Positions 7,277 through 11,639 of a stretch of 11,639 bases of DNA are shown in pieces; position 1 is the first letter of the stretch, and each line of letters starts with the position of its first letter. A model generated the notes under the pieces. The model had not been told where the DNA came from and did no database searches. It saw only the letters and a list, made by a program, of their open reading frames with translations. The DNA is from an uncultured Acidimicrobiaceae bacterium. GTDB taxonomy: Bacteria > Actinomycetota > Acidimicrobiia > Acidimicrobiales > MedAcidi-G1. The DNA lies in the NCBI GenBank assembly GCA_913054115.1, contig CAJXIS010000033.1:1-11639 (forward strand), read 5' to 3'. Made by a program: the position numbers and the translations under genes.

Positions 7277-8740
7277 TCAATCCCCGGTCCTGACGTTTGA
7301 GGTCAGCAACGTCACCTGGTCGTAGATCTCCTGGCGTGACCCCATCAGATCCCGAATTTTGTTGACGGCGTGGATGACGGTGGTGTGATCGCGATCGCCG
7401 AACTCCCGGCCGATGGCGGGAAAGCTCAGGTCGGTGACATCGCGGAAGACGTACATGGCGATCTGCCTGGCCTGCACCAACGGTCGTGTGCGACTCCCTC
7501 CGATCAGGTCGATGATCGGGAATCCGTACATCTCAGCGGTCTTGTTGAGGATGACCTCGGGGGTGATCGGTCGCGGCAGGTTCGAGGTGACGAGGTCGCG
7601 GAGCACGGTGCGGGCCATTTCCTCGGTTGCTGTCACCTGGTTGAGGTTCGAGAAGGCGGTGATCCGTGTGAGGGCGCCCTCGAGTTCCCGGATGTTGTTC
7701 GTGATGTTCTCGGCGATGAACATGAGGACGTCGTCGTTGATCTGATCGGGACCTGCCTGCTCCTCGGCCTTCTTGCGGAGGATTGCGAGTCGGGTCTCGA
7801 TGTCCGGGGGCTGGATGTCGGTGATGAGGCCCATCTTGAACCGGCTCTGCAGTCGCTCCTCGATGGTGTTGATCTTGTCGGGAGGACGGTCGCTGGAGAG
7901 CAGGATCTGGCCACCGGCCTGGTGGATCGAGTTGAAGGTGTGGAAGAACTCCTCCTGGAGGCCCTCTTTGCCGGCGAGGAACTGGATGTCATCGACGAGC
8001 AGCACGTCGACCTCGCGGAAGCGCTGCTTGAACTCGAGTTGCGTCCCGTTCTTTATCGATTCGATGAAGCGGTTCAGGAACTCCTCTGTCGAGACGAAGC
8101 GCACCCGCATCTTCGGGTAGTGGTCGGTCACATAGTTGGCGACCGCCCACATGAGGTGGGTCTTTCCCAGGCCTGTCGAGCCGTAGATGAACAGCGGGTT
8201 GTAGCGCTTGCCGGGTTCGCCGGCGACGGCGAGGGCGGCCGCATGGGCGAAACGGTTCGAGGTGCCGGTGACGAAGTCGTCGAACGTGAAGCGGGCCGGC
8301 TGGGTCTTGGTGAGCACATCGAGCGACTCGGTGTCGAGGAGGGTGTTGGGTGGGGCACCGTCCTCGGGATGCACCCCGTCGACAGACATCGACGGGATGG
8401 CCTGCCCGGCGTCCGTCGGGAGCACGAGTGGTTCGATCGAAAGCGTCATGACCGGGTCGGGATCGAGCAGGGTTGACCGACGAACCTCGATGCGGGGCCG
8501 GAGCTGGTCGTCGGTCGCCTCGGCGATGGTCTCGCTGACGATCTCCTGATAGCGGCCTTCGATCCGATCCCTCATGAGCGAACTCGGGACCGTGAGCACG
8601 AGATCTCCGCCATCGACCATTACGGCCTCGATGGAACTGAAGGTCATCTGGTGGACCACGTCGGACACCTGGGAGCGGATGGCTGTGCTGCAGCGGGCCC
8701 ACACTTCGTCGGCGTCCCACATCGGCGTTGTCTCTGTCAC
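7277..8740 (-). CDS. dnaA: Chromosomal replication initiator DnaA
   Basis: AAA+ initiator that binds DnaA boxes, melts oriC and recruits the helicase. From the GTG at 8740 it has 487 residues. Domain I (about 7–90, WDADEVWARCSTAIRSQVSD through VPSSLMRDRIEGRY) mediates self-association; domain II (about 90–148) is a linker. Domain III has Walker A GSTGLGKT (187–194), Walker B VDVLLVDD (244–251), sensor I LSSDRPP (281–287), the arginine finger in QSRF (Arg300) and sensor II IRELEGAL (350–357). Domain IV carries the DNA-binding signature VQARQIAMYVFRDVTDLSFPAIGREFGDRDHTTVIHA (422–458); GDRDHTTV differs from the commoner GGRDHTTV by one residue outside the key RDHTT. The GTG start is chosen over the in-frame ATG at 8722 because GGAG lies 7 bases before it; the reading frame stays open upstream through oriC, but those codons do not resemble DnaA. 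Confidence 0.96.
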   Translation of the reverse strand: MTETTPMWDADEVWARCSTAIRSQVSDVVHQMTFSSIEAVMVDGGDLVLTVPSSLMRDRIEGRYQEIVSETIAEATDDQLRPRIEVRRSTLLDPDPVMTLSIEPLVLPTDAGQAIPSMSVDGVHPEDGAPPNTLLDTESLDVLTKTQPARFTFDDFVTGTSNRFAHAAALAVAGEPGKRYNPLFIYGSTGLGKTHLMWAVANYVTDHYPKMRVRFVSTEEFLNRFIESIKNGTQLEFKQRFREVDVLLVDDIQFLAGKEGLQEEFFHTFNSIHQAGGQILLSSDRPPDKINTIEERLQSRFKMGLITDIQPPDIETRLAILRKKAEEQAGPDQINDDVLMFIAENITNNIRELEGALTRITAFSNLNQVTATEEMARTVLRDLVTSNLPRPITPEVILNKTAEMYGFPIIDLIGGSRTRPLVQARQIAMYVFRDVTDLSFPAIGREFGDRDHTTVIHAVNKIRDLMGSRQEIYDQVTLLTSNVRTGD

Positions 8741-8752
8741 GGTCCTGCTCCG

Positions 8753-8758
8753 ATCATA
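8753..8758 (-). promoter_or_regulatory. Candidate dnaA promoter -10 element
   Basis: TATGAT on the minus strand matches five of six bases of TATAAT. I find no good -35 at 16–18 bases. Initiation about 7 bases downstream would leave a leader of only some 6 bases and would exclude the GGAG ribosome binding site (8751–8748), so either the messenger is nearly leaderless or this element is not the main promoter. Confidence 0.35.
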
Positions 8759-8790
8759 TTTTCCACAGTTGTGGAATCTGCTGTGGATAC
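8759..8790. promoter_or_regulatory. DnaA-box cluster with palindromic pair at the dnaA promoter
   Basis: TTTTCCACA (plus, 8759–8767) faces GATTCCACA (minus, 8778–8770); together TTCCACA and TGTGGAA form a perfect 7-base inverted repeat around a 2-base centre (8761–8776). A third box, GTATCCACA (minus, 8790–8782), follows. The cluster abuts the dnaA -10 candidate, so binding by DnaA should affect dnaA transcription; autorepression is known for DnaA in several bacteria and is inferred here. Confidence 0.6.
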
Positions 8791-8860
8791 CGGACGGAAC
8801 AGGCGCTGCGGCGACGAGGTGGCCTACGCCGACCGGTTGGTGGGCGGGGCAACGTAGCAC

Positions 8861-8869
8861 TGTGGACGA
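8861..8869 (-). promoter_or_regulatory. DnaA box
   Basis: TCGTCCACA on the minus strand, one change from TTGTCCACA, the form common in actinobacteria. It sits directly beside the GC-rich inverted repeat beginning at 8870. Confidence 0.55.
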
Positions 8870-8898
8870 CCGCGCGCACACGGTGGATTCGCGCGCGG
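8870..8898. repeat. GC-rich inverted repeat in oriC
   Basis: CCGCGCGC (8870–8877) and GCGCGCGG (8891–8898) are perfect 8-base arms around 13 bases that include a GGTGGAT segment. It abuts the DnaA box at 8861–8869. A smaller one follows: GTCGCG (8925–8930) and CGCGAC (8939–8944) with 8 bases between. CG-alternating runs pair easily in GC-rich DNA, so chance is possible for the shorter one. Confidence 0.5.
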
Positions 8899-8968
8899 GA
8901 AAGGTGCAGGTCGGTCCCCGTTTTGTCGCGCGGAGGCTCGCGACGATCGCGTTTTCGAGTGCTCCCGC

Positions 8969-8995
8969 GTGCCGTGGTCGAGTGCCGTGGCTCGA
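8969..8995. repeat. Tandem 13–14-base direct repeat in oriC
   Basis: GTGCCGTGGTCGA (8969–8981) is followed at once by GTGCCGTGGCTCGA (8982–8995), the same unit with one inserted base. TCGAGTGC also recurs at 8955–8962 and 8978–8985. The reverse complement holds CCACGGCAC, distantly like a DnaA-box core, so these may be weak initiator sites or sites for another origin factor. Confidence 0.45.
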
Positions 8996-9005
8996 TCGGA
9001 GGGCC

Positions 9006-9014
9006 TGTGGATAA
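9006..9014 (-). promoter_or_regulatory. Perfect DnaA box (TTATCCACA)
   Basis: The minus strand reads TTATCCACA, identical to the classic high-affinity consensus. It is the strongest box in the window and lies 12 bases from the next box, on the opposite strand. Confidence 0.8.
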
Positions 9015-9026
9015 CCCGCCTCGATG

Positions 9027-9035
9027 TTGTCCACG
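9027..9035 (+). promoter_or_regulatory. DnaA box
   Basis: TTGTCCACG, one change from TTGTCCACA at the last base. It faces the perfect box at 9006–9014 back-to-back, so the two could anchor a DnaA complex. Confidence 0.6.
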
Positions 9036-9070
9036 GGGTCGCGAAATCTGAGCGGTCGGAGACCCTCTGG

Positions 9071-9100
9071 TTGGCGCTGGGACCGGGTCGGCCGTAGCCT
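9071..9100 (+). promoter_or_regulatory. Candidate promoter of the rpmH operon
   Basis: TTGGCG (9071–9076) and TAGCCT (9095–9100) are 18 bases apart. The -35 matches four of six consensus bases; the -10 keeps the TA....T pattern usual in actinobacteria. Initiation near 9107 would give a leader of roughly 150 bases before rpmH, which contains the palindrome at 9161–9175. Confidence 0.4.
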
Positions 9101-9160
9101 CACCGGGTCGTCACGCGCCGTCGCGTGGCGCCCGTGGTCGGCTGTCACCGGCTGGTCACG

Positions 9161-9175
9161 GATCGGCCGCCGATC
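9161..9175. repeat. Palindrome in the rpmH leader
   Basis: GATCGGC (9161–9167) and GCCGATC (9169–9175) are perfect 7-base arms around one base. As DNA it looks like an operator half-site pair; as RNA it can fold into a 6-base stem with a CCG loop, about 80 bases before the rpmH start. No T-run follows, so it is not an intrinsic terminator. Confidence 0.45.
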
Positions 9176-9243
9176 AGGGTGGTTCGAAGCCAATCGACGG
9201 TACGCCGGGTGCTCCCTCTTCTCCCGACACCAGGCGTGCCACC

Positions 9244-9248
9244 AGGAG
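9244..9248 (+). promoter_or_regulatory. rpmH ribosome binding site
   Basis: AGGAG lies 6 bases before the ATG at 9255. It fixes the rpmH start and rules out the in-frame upstream ATG at 9024, which would add 77 unrelated residues. Confidence 0.8.
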
Positions 9249-9254
9249 TCTGCA

Positions 9255-9389
9255 ATGAAGCGTACCTATCAGCCGAACACCCGGAGGCGTGCACGCAAGC
9301 ACGGTTTCCGTCGTCGTATGCGTACCCGGGCCGGGCGGGCCATCATCAAGGCCCGCCGTCAGAAGGGCCGGACCCGCCTCTCGGCTTGA
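9255..9389 (+). CDS. rpmH: Large ribosomal subunit protein bL34
   Basis: A 44-residue, very basic protein of the 50S subunit. The whole sequence is recognisable: MKRTYQPNTRRRARKHGFRRRM, then RTRAGRAIIKARRQKGRTRLSA. The opening MKRTYQPN and the segment RARKHGFRxRM are diagnostic for bL34, and the length is standard (44–47). It heads the plus-strand operon and lies next to dnaA across the origin, as in most bacteria. Its TGA stop overlaps the TTG start of rnpA. Expression is probably driven from the promoter at 9071–9100. The arginine-rich composition is normal for this protein, whose basic residues pack against 23S rRNA. Confidence 0.98.
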   Translation: MKRTYQPNTRRRARKHGFRRRMRTRAGRAIIKARRQKGRTRLSA

Positions 9390-9718
9390 TTCGCCGACTC
9401 TCCCACCGGAATGATTTTGATGCCCTTCGGCGGCATGGACGCACGGTACGCCGCGGCTCGGTCCGCGTCCGCCACCTCGCTGGAACCTGCACCGGAACCC
9501 GGGTCGCGTATGGCATCGGACGGTCTGTCGGCAATGCGGTCGTCCGCAACCGGGTTCGTCGGCGCCTGCGTGCGGTCATGACCGGAATCGACGCACTCGG
9601 TGGTCTCCCGACCGGCGACTACCTCGTACGCGCCGAACCCTCGGCGGTCGAGATGACGTTCGCCGAACTGCGTGATGATCTCTCCAGCATCACCGACGAG
9701 CTGGGATCGACGGCCTGA
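9386..9718 (+). CDS. rnpA: Ribonuclease P protein component
   Basis: Protein subunit of RNase P, which with the catalytic RNA removes 5' leaders from tRNA precursors. The 110 residues open with MIRRLSHRNDFDALRRHGRTVRRGS, the family's usual 'L....DF..l...G' pattern. The signature RNR helix is VGNAVVRNRVRRRLRAV (48–64), which contacts the RNA. The start chosen is TTG (9386–9388): it is the only start codon near the conserved N-terminus, and it overlaps the rpmH stop as TTGA. There is no close Shine-Dalgarno sequence, so translation is likely coupled to rpmH, which would hold RnpA at a low level relative to L34. Length and motifs are normal; only the exact start is uncertain. Confidence 0.95.
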   Translation: MIRRLSHRNDFDALRRHGRTVRRGSVRVRHLAGTCTGTRVAYGIGRSVGNAVVRNRVRRRLRAVMTGIDALGGLPTGDYLVRAEPSAVEMTFAELRDDLSSITDELGSTA

Positions 9719-9719
9719 C

Positions 9720-10022
9720 ATGGCGGCCCCGCGAAGCAGGATCGCCCCCGGGTCTCTCGCCGTGCGCCCGATGTTGGGGCTGGTCCGCCTGTACCAGCGA
9801 CTCGCCGCCGGTCGCCCCACCCCATGCCGTTACGTCCCGACATGTTCGAACTATGCCCTCGACGCCCTCGAGCGCCATGGAGCGGCCCGCGGTGGCTGGC
9901 TGACCATCCGACGCCTGTCCCGCTGCCATCCCTGGGGCCGCAGTGGTTGGGACCCGGTCCCTGAGGCATCCGACGAACCAGGCACGACGACAGACGAGGA
10001 ACGGCAGACATGTTCAACCTGA
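9720..10022 (+). CDS. yidD: Membrane protein insertion efficiency factor YidD
   Basis: Small protein of the YidD (DUF37, formerly haemolysin) family that assists YidC-dependent membrane insertion. With the ATG at 9720 it has 100 residues. The core is intact: LVRLYQRL (21–28), CRYVPTCSNYALDALERHGAARGGWLTIRRLSRCHPWGRSGWDPVP (36–81), with the three conserved cysteines Cys36, Cys42 and Cys69. A short amphipathic N-terminal helix should lie on the membrane surface. The start is one base after the rnpA stop; an ATG at 9771 would give an 83-residue protein closer to the minimal family length and cannot be excluded, as neither has a strong ribosome binding site. The acidic, probably disordered tail (82–100) runs 13 bases into yidC. 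Confidence 0.92.
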   Translation: MAAPRSRIAPGSLAVRPMLGLVRLYQRLAAGRPTPCRYVPTCSNYALDALERHGAARGGWLTIRRLSRCHPWGRSGWDPVPEASDEPGTTTDEERQTCST

Positions 10023-11302
10023 TCGCCAAGGTTCTCGCCTGGTTCTACGAGCTGTGGCCCTCCTTCGGGATGTCCATCGTGCTGCTCACGTTCGTCGTGA
10101 TGGTGATCCTGACGCCGCTGACCCTCAAGGGCACGCGGTCGATGATCAAGATGCAGCACCTGCAGCCCGAGATGAAGAAGATCCAGAACCGGTACAAGAA
10201 CGACCGGGAACGGATGAACAAGGAAATGATGGCCTTCTACCAGGCCAACAGCATCAACCCCATGGGGGGTTGTATTCCGATGATCGCCCAGGCACCGGTG
10301 TTCATCGTCCTCTACAACGTGTTGCGGGGCCTGACCCGTCGTCGCTCCGATGTCGGCGAGATCGCCGGCTGGGCTGCCGGTCGACTGTCCTCCGGTCAGG
10401 ACCTCATCGGAGCACCGGACACCGTTCAGACCTTCTACCCCGACTACCTGGCCGAGGATTCACAGCTCTTCATGGATCTCTCGGAGAAGACCGAGATGGT
10501 GTCGTGGGGATTCGACCTCTCGAGATCCCTGAGTCAGGCGCTCGAGTCCGGGCTCGTGTCGGCCTTTCCCTATCTCCTGCTCGTCCTGGCCGTGTTCGGT
10601 ACGTCGTGGGTCATGAACAAGCAGATCCGTGGCCGGAACAAGGGCCAGTCCACGAACCGGCAGCAGGAAATGATCATGAAGGTGATGCCCTTCTTCCTGC
10701 CGGTCATCTCGTTCGGACTCGACGCCGCCCTCGTCTCCTACTTCGTCGTGTCGAACCTGTACCGCACGGGCCAGCAGTTCTACATCACCCGGGCCCTGTA
10801 CGGCCCCGGTCACGATCATCCTGCCGTCGTGGTGCCGCCGCCGATCGACCAGGCGGACGACAAGCCGAAGGGCGGCAAGGGCACGAAGGGCGGCTCGACG
10901 GGGAAGACCGGTGGTTCGCGTCCCCGCCAGTCCGGGAGCGGCGGCGGCCGTTCCGGCACGGGATCCGATGACGCCCGCAGTCGACGCACGACGGCGGGGA
11001 GCAGCGCCGGCGGCCAGGATCAGAAGTCGGACAAGTCCCGGGACGACGCCGCCGGGACCGGAGACAACAAGTCCGACAAAAAAGCGGGCAAGAAGCCGGG
11101 CTGGCGCGAGAAGCGGGCCGGCCGAGGCAGGAACGATGGTTCGTCGGGTGGAATCGGCCGGCGGCGGAAGCAGAAGACCGAAGAATCAGGGACCGCTGAT
11201 GGACGCCCCCCGGCGTCACGTCGCGGTGGTGGTCGCACCACTCCCCCGGGTACCGCCCGGGCACGGGGTGCGCAGCGCAAGAACAGGAAGAAGAGGAAAT
11301 AG
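10010..11302 (+). CDS. yidC: Membrane protein insertase YidC (Oxa1 family) with long basic tail
   Basis: Oxa1/YidC/Alb3 insertase, which places proteins into the cytoplasmic membrane alone or with Sec. It has 430 residues and lacks the large periplasmic P1 domain of Gram-negative YidC. Predicted membrane segments lie at about 19–40, 86–108, 183–203 and 224–250 (the last possibly two spans). The groove arginine is Arg43 in TLKGTRSMIKMQ, followed by the cytoplasmic coiled hairpin QPEMKKIQNRYKNDRERMNKEMMAFYQ. NPMGGCIPMIAQAPVFIVLYNVLRG is diagnostic. Residues 281–430 form a low-complexity tail rich in Gly, Lys, Arg and Ser ending in NRKKRK; basic tails of some YidC and Oxa1 proteins bind ribosomes, so this is a plausible role. 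The start has AGGAA (9997–10001) 8 bases upstream and overlaps yidD by 13 bases. Confidence 0.96.
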   Translation: MFNLIAKVLAWFYELWPSFGMSIVLLTFVVMVILTPLTLKGTRSMIKMQHLQPEMKKIQNRYKNDRERMNKEMMAFYQANSINPMGGCIPMIAQAPVFIVLYNVLRGLTRRRSDVGEIAGWAAGRLSSGQDLIGAPDTVQTFYPDYLAEDSQLFMDLSEKTEMVSWGFDLSRSLSQALESGLVSAFPYLLLVLAVFGTSWVMNKQIRGRNKGQSTNRQQEMIMKVMPFFLPVISFGLDAALVSYFVVSNLYRTGQQFYITRALYGPGHDHPAVVVPPPIDQADDKPKGGKGTKGGSTGKTGGSRPRQSGSGGGRSGTGSDDARSRRTTAGSSAGGQDQKSDKSRDDAAGTGDNKSDKKAGKKPGWREKRAGRGRNDGSSGGIGRRRKQKTEESGTADGRPPASRRGGGRTTPPGTARARGAQRKNRKKRK

Positions 11303-11305
11303 ACC

Positions 11306-11639
11306 ATGGAGTGGATCGAAACGACCGGAGCAACCGTCGACGACGCCAAGGAACGGGCATTGGACCGCCTGGGCGTGGCCGAGGACGAGCTGGAATACGA
11401 AATCCTGGCGGAGGCGTCGCGTTCGATGCTGGGCCTCAAGAAGGTCGACGCCCGTCTACGGGCACGGGTGCGACCCCGTCACCCCGCTCCGAGGGCCGAT
11501 CGTCGGGATCGTGACCGTGGTCGAAACCGCAAGGATGACCGATCCCGCGGCGGCGGCAGGGGCGATGGCAGCGGCAAGAGCGGCGGCAGGGGCGATGGCA
11601 GCGGCAAGAGCGGTGGCAGGGGCGATGGCAGGAAGCAGG
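11306..11639 (+). CDS. jag: Jag/KhpB RNA-binding protein (SpoIIIJ-associated), 5' part only
   Basis: The first 111 residues of a Jag (KhpB) homologue, a KH/R3H-domain RNA-binding protein usually encoded directly after yidC. The Jag_N domain is clear: MEWIETTGATVDDAKERALDRLGVAEDELEYEILAEASRSMLGLKKVDARLRARV (1–55). The usual GLFGLG segment is replaced by SMLGLKK. From residue 56 a very basic, Arg/Asp/Gly-rich linker begins, with the 10-residue unit GGRGDGSGKS repeated (82–91, 92–101 approximately) and then degenerating. The KH and R3H domains must lie beyond the window end and cannot be checked. GAGGA (11293–11297) lies 8 bases before the ATG, which follows the yidC stop after 3 bases. In other bacteria KhpB works with KhpA; the family call rests on the N-terminal domain and position. 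Confidence 0.88.
   Translation, partial: MEWIETTGATVDDAKERALDRLGVAEDELEYEILAEASRSMLGLKKVDARLRARVRPRHPAPRADRRDRDRGRNRKDDRSRGGGRGDGSGKSGGRGDGSGKSGGRGDGRKQ
11551..11639 (+). repeat. 30-base tandem repeat inside jag (runs off the window)
   Basis: The 30 bases at 11551–11580 are repeated without a change at 11581–11610, and a third partial copy starts at 11611 with one C-to-T change, diverging after about 11630. The unit length is a multiple of three and encodes GGRGDGSGKS in frame, so gain or loss of a copy would lengthen or shorten the linker without breaking the gene. Confidence 0.9.

Larger units (their letters stand above)
8741..9254. other. oriC: Probable replication origin oriC (dnaA–rpmH intergenic)
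   Basis: A 514-base gap without a gene lies between divergent dnaA and rpmH. It contains a perfect DnaA box TTATCCACA (minus, 9014–9006), four single-mismatch boxes (8759–8767, 8790–8782, 8869–8861, 9027–9035) and a degenerate one (8778–8770). It also holds inverted repeats at 8870–8898 and 8925–8944, a tandem GTGCCGTGG repeat at 8969–8995, and a probable rpmH promoter and leader in the right third. Genes on both sides run outward, as expected for forks leaving this point. The AT-rich segment is very short (about 8753–8764), so the site of melting is not obvious; it may lie in the dnaA–dnaN gap. GC-skew inversion over the whole chromosome would settle the position. Confidence 0.75.

Noticed and set aside
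8741..9193. A 151-codon N-terminal extension of dnaA through the origin region
   Set aside because: The frame is open, but its residues do not resemble DnaA domain I, it would run across the DnaA boxes, and GTG at 8740 has a GGAG ribosome binding site and restores a normal N-terminus.
9024..9254. Upstream in-frame start for rpmH at 9024
   Set aside because: bL34 is 44–47 residues and begins MKRTYQPN; AGGAG precedes the ATG at 9255.
9125..9385. Longer rnpA beginning at 9125
   Set aside because: The extension is rpmH read in another frame; RNase P protein similarity starts only after the TTG at 9386.
10379..10560. Hydrophilic insertion between YidC membrane segments two and three as a foreign domain
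   Set aside because: Actinobacterial YidC proteins commonly carry a variable extracellular loop here, and codon use matches the surrounding gene.
11552..11611. GDGSGKS in the Jag repeat as a P-loop, and RGD as an adhesion motif
   Set aside because: The spacing does not fit GxxxxGK[ST], and the segment is a disordered repetitive linker; RGD in such a cytoplasmic protein is a by-product of composition.
1..11639. Mobile elements, CRISPR arrays, prophage or defence genes
   Set aside because: No transposase, integrase, spaced repeats or compositional break; all genes belong to the conserved origin block.

Overview
The window is the chromosomal replication-origin neighbourhood of a high-GC bacterium, almost certainly an actinobacterium. 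The evidence is the block order gyrA–gyrB–dciA–recF–dnaN–dnaA | oriC | rpmH–rnpA–yidD–yidC–jag, GTG and TTG starts, a strong G/C third-position preference, and a dciA (DUF721) gene between recF and gyrB, as in Mycobacterium. The GyrA active-site region (HPHGDQ, YTECR) is not mycobacterial in type. I suspect a deep actinobacterial lineage such as Acidimicrobiia, but this is an inference from remembered family sequences and was not searched.

Left arm (1–8740, all on the minus strand): gyrA (3' end outside the window), gyrB, dciA, recF, dnaN and dnaA. They cover initiation (DnaA), sliding clamp (DnaN), helicase loading (DciA), gap repair (RecF) and supercoil control (gyrase). dnaN–recF–dciA are tightly packed, with a 13-base gap and then a 4-base GTGA overlap. 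gyrB–gyrA form a second unit behind a 217-base gap with a plausible promoter.

Centre (8741–9254): a 514-base stretch without a gene between dnaA and rpmH. It holds several DnaA boxes (one perfect TTATCCACA), inverted repeats, a short tandem repeat and a likely rpmH promoter and leader. I call it the main oriC candidate. A second, smaller non-coding stretch (7080–7276, dnaA–dnaN) has weaker boxes and an array resembling the Bacillus DnaA-trio unwinding element, so the origin may be bipartite.

Right arm (9255–11639, all on the plus strand): rpmH, rnpA, yidD, yidC and the start of jag/khpB, each touching or overlapping the next. They provide ribosomal protein L34, the RNase P protein, membrane-insertion factors and an RNA-binding partner. 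Both arms are transcribed away from the origin, co-directional with replication forks.

This is a core, conserved region and I see no mobile element, CRISPR array, tRNA or defence system. The points worth a second look are the origin architecture, a palindromic DnaA-box pair over the dnaA promoter, the long basic tail of YidC, an exact 30-base repeat in jag, and unusual residues in the quinolone-determining region of GyrA.
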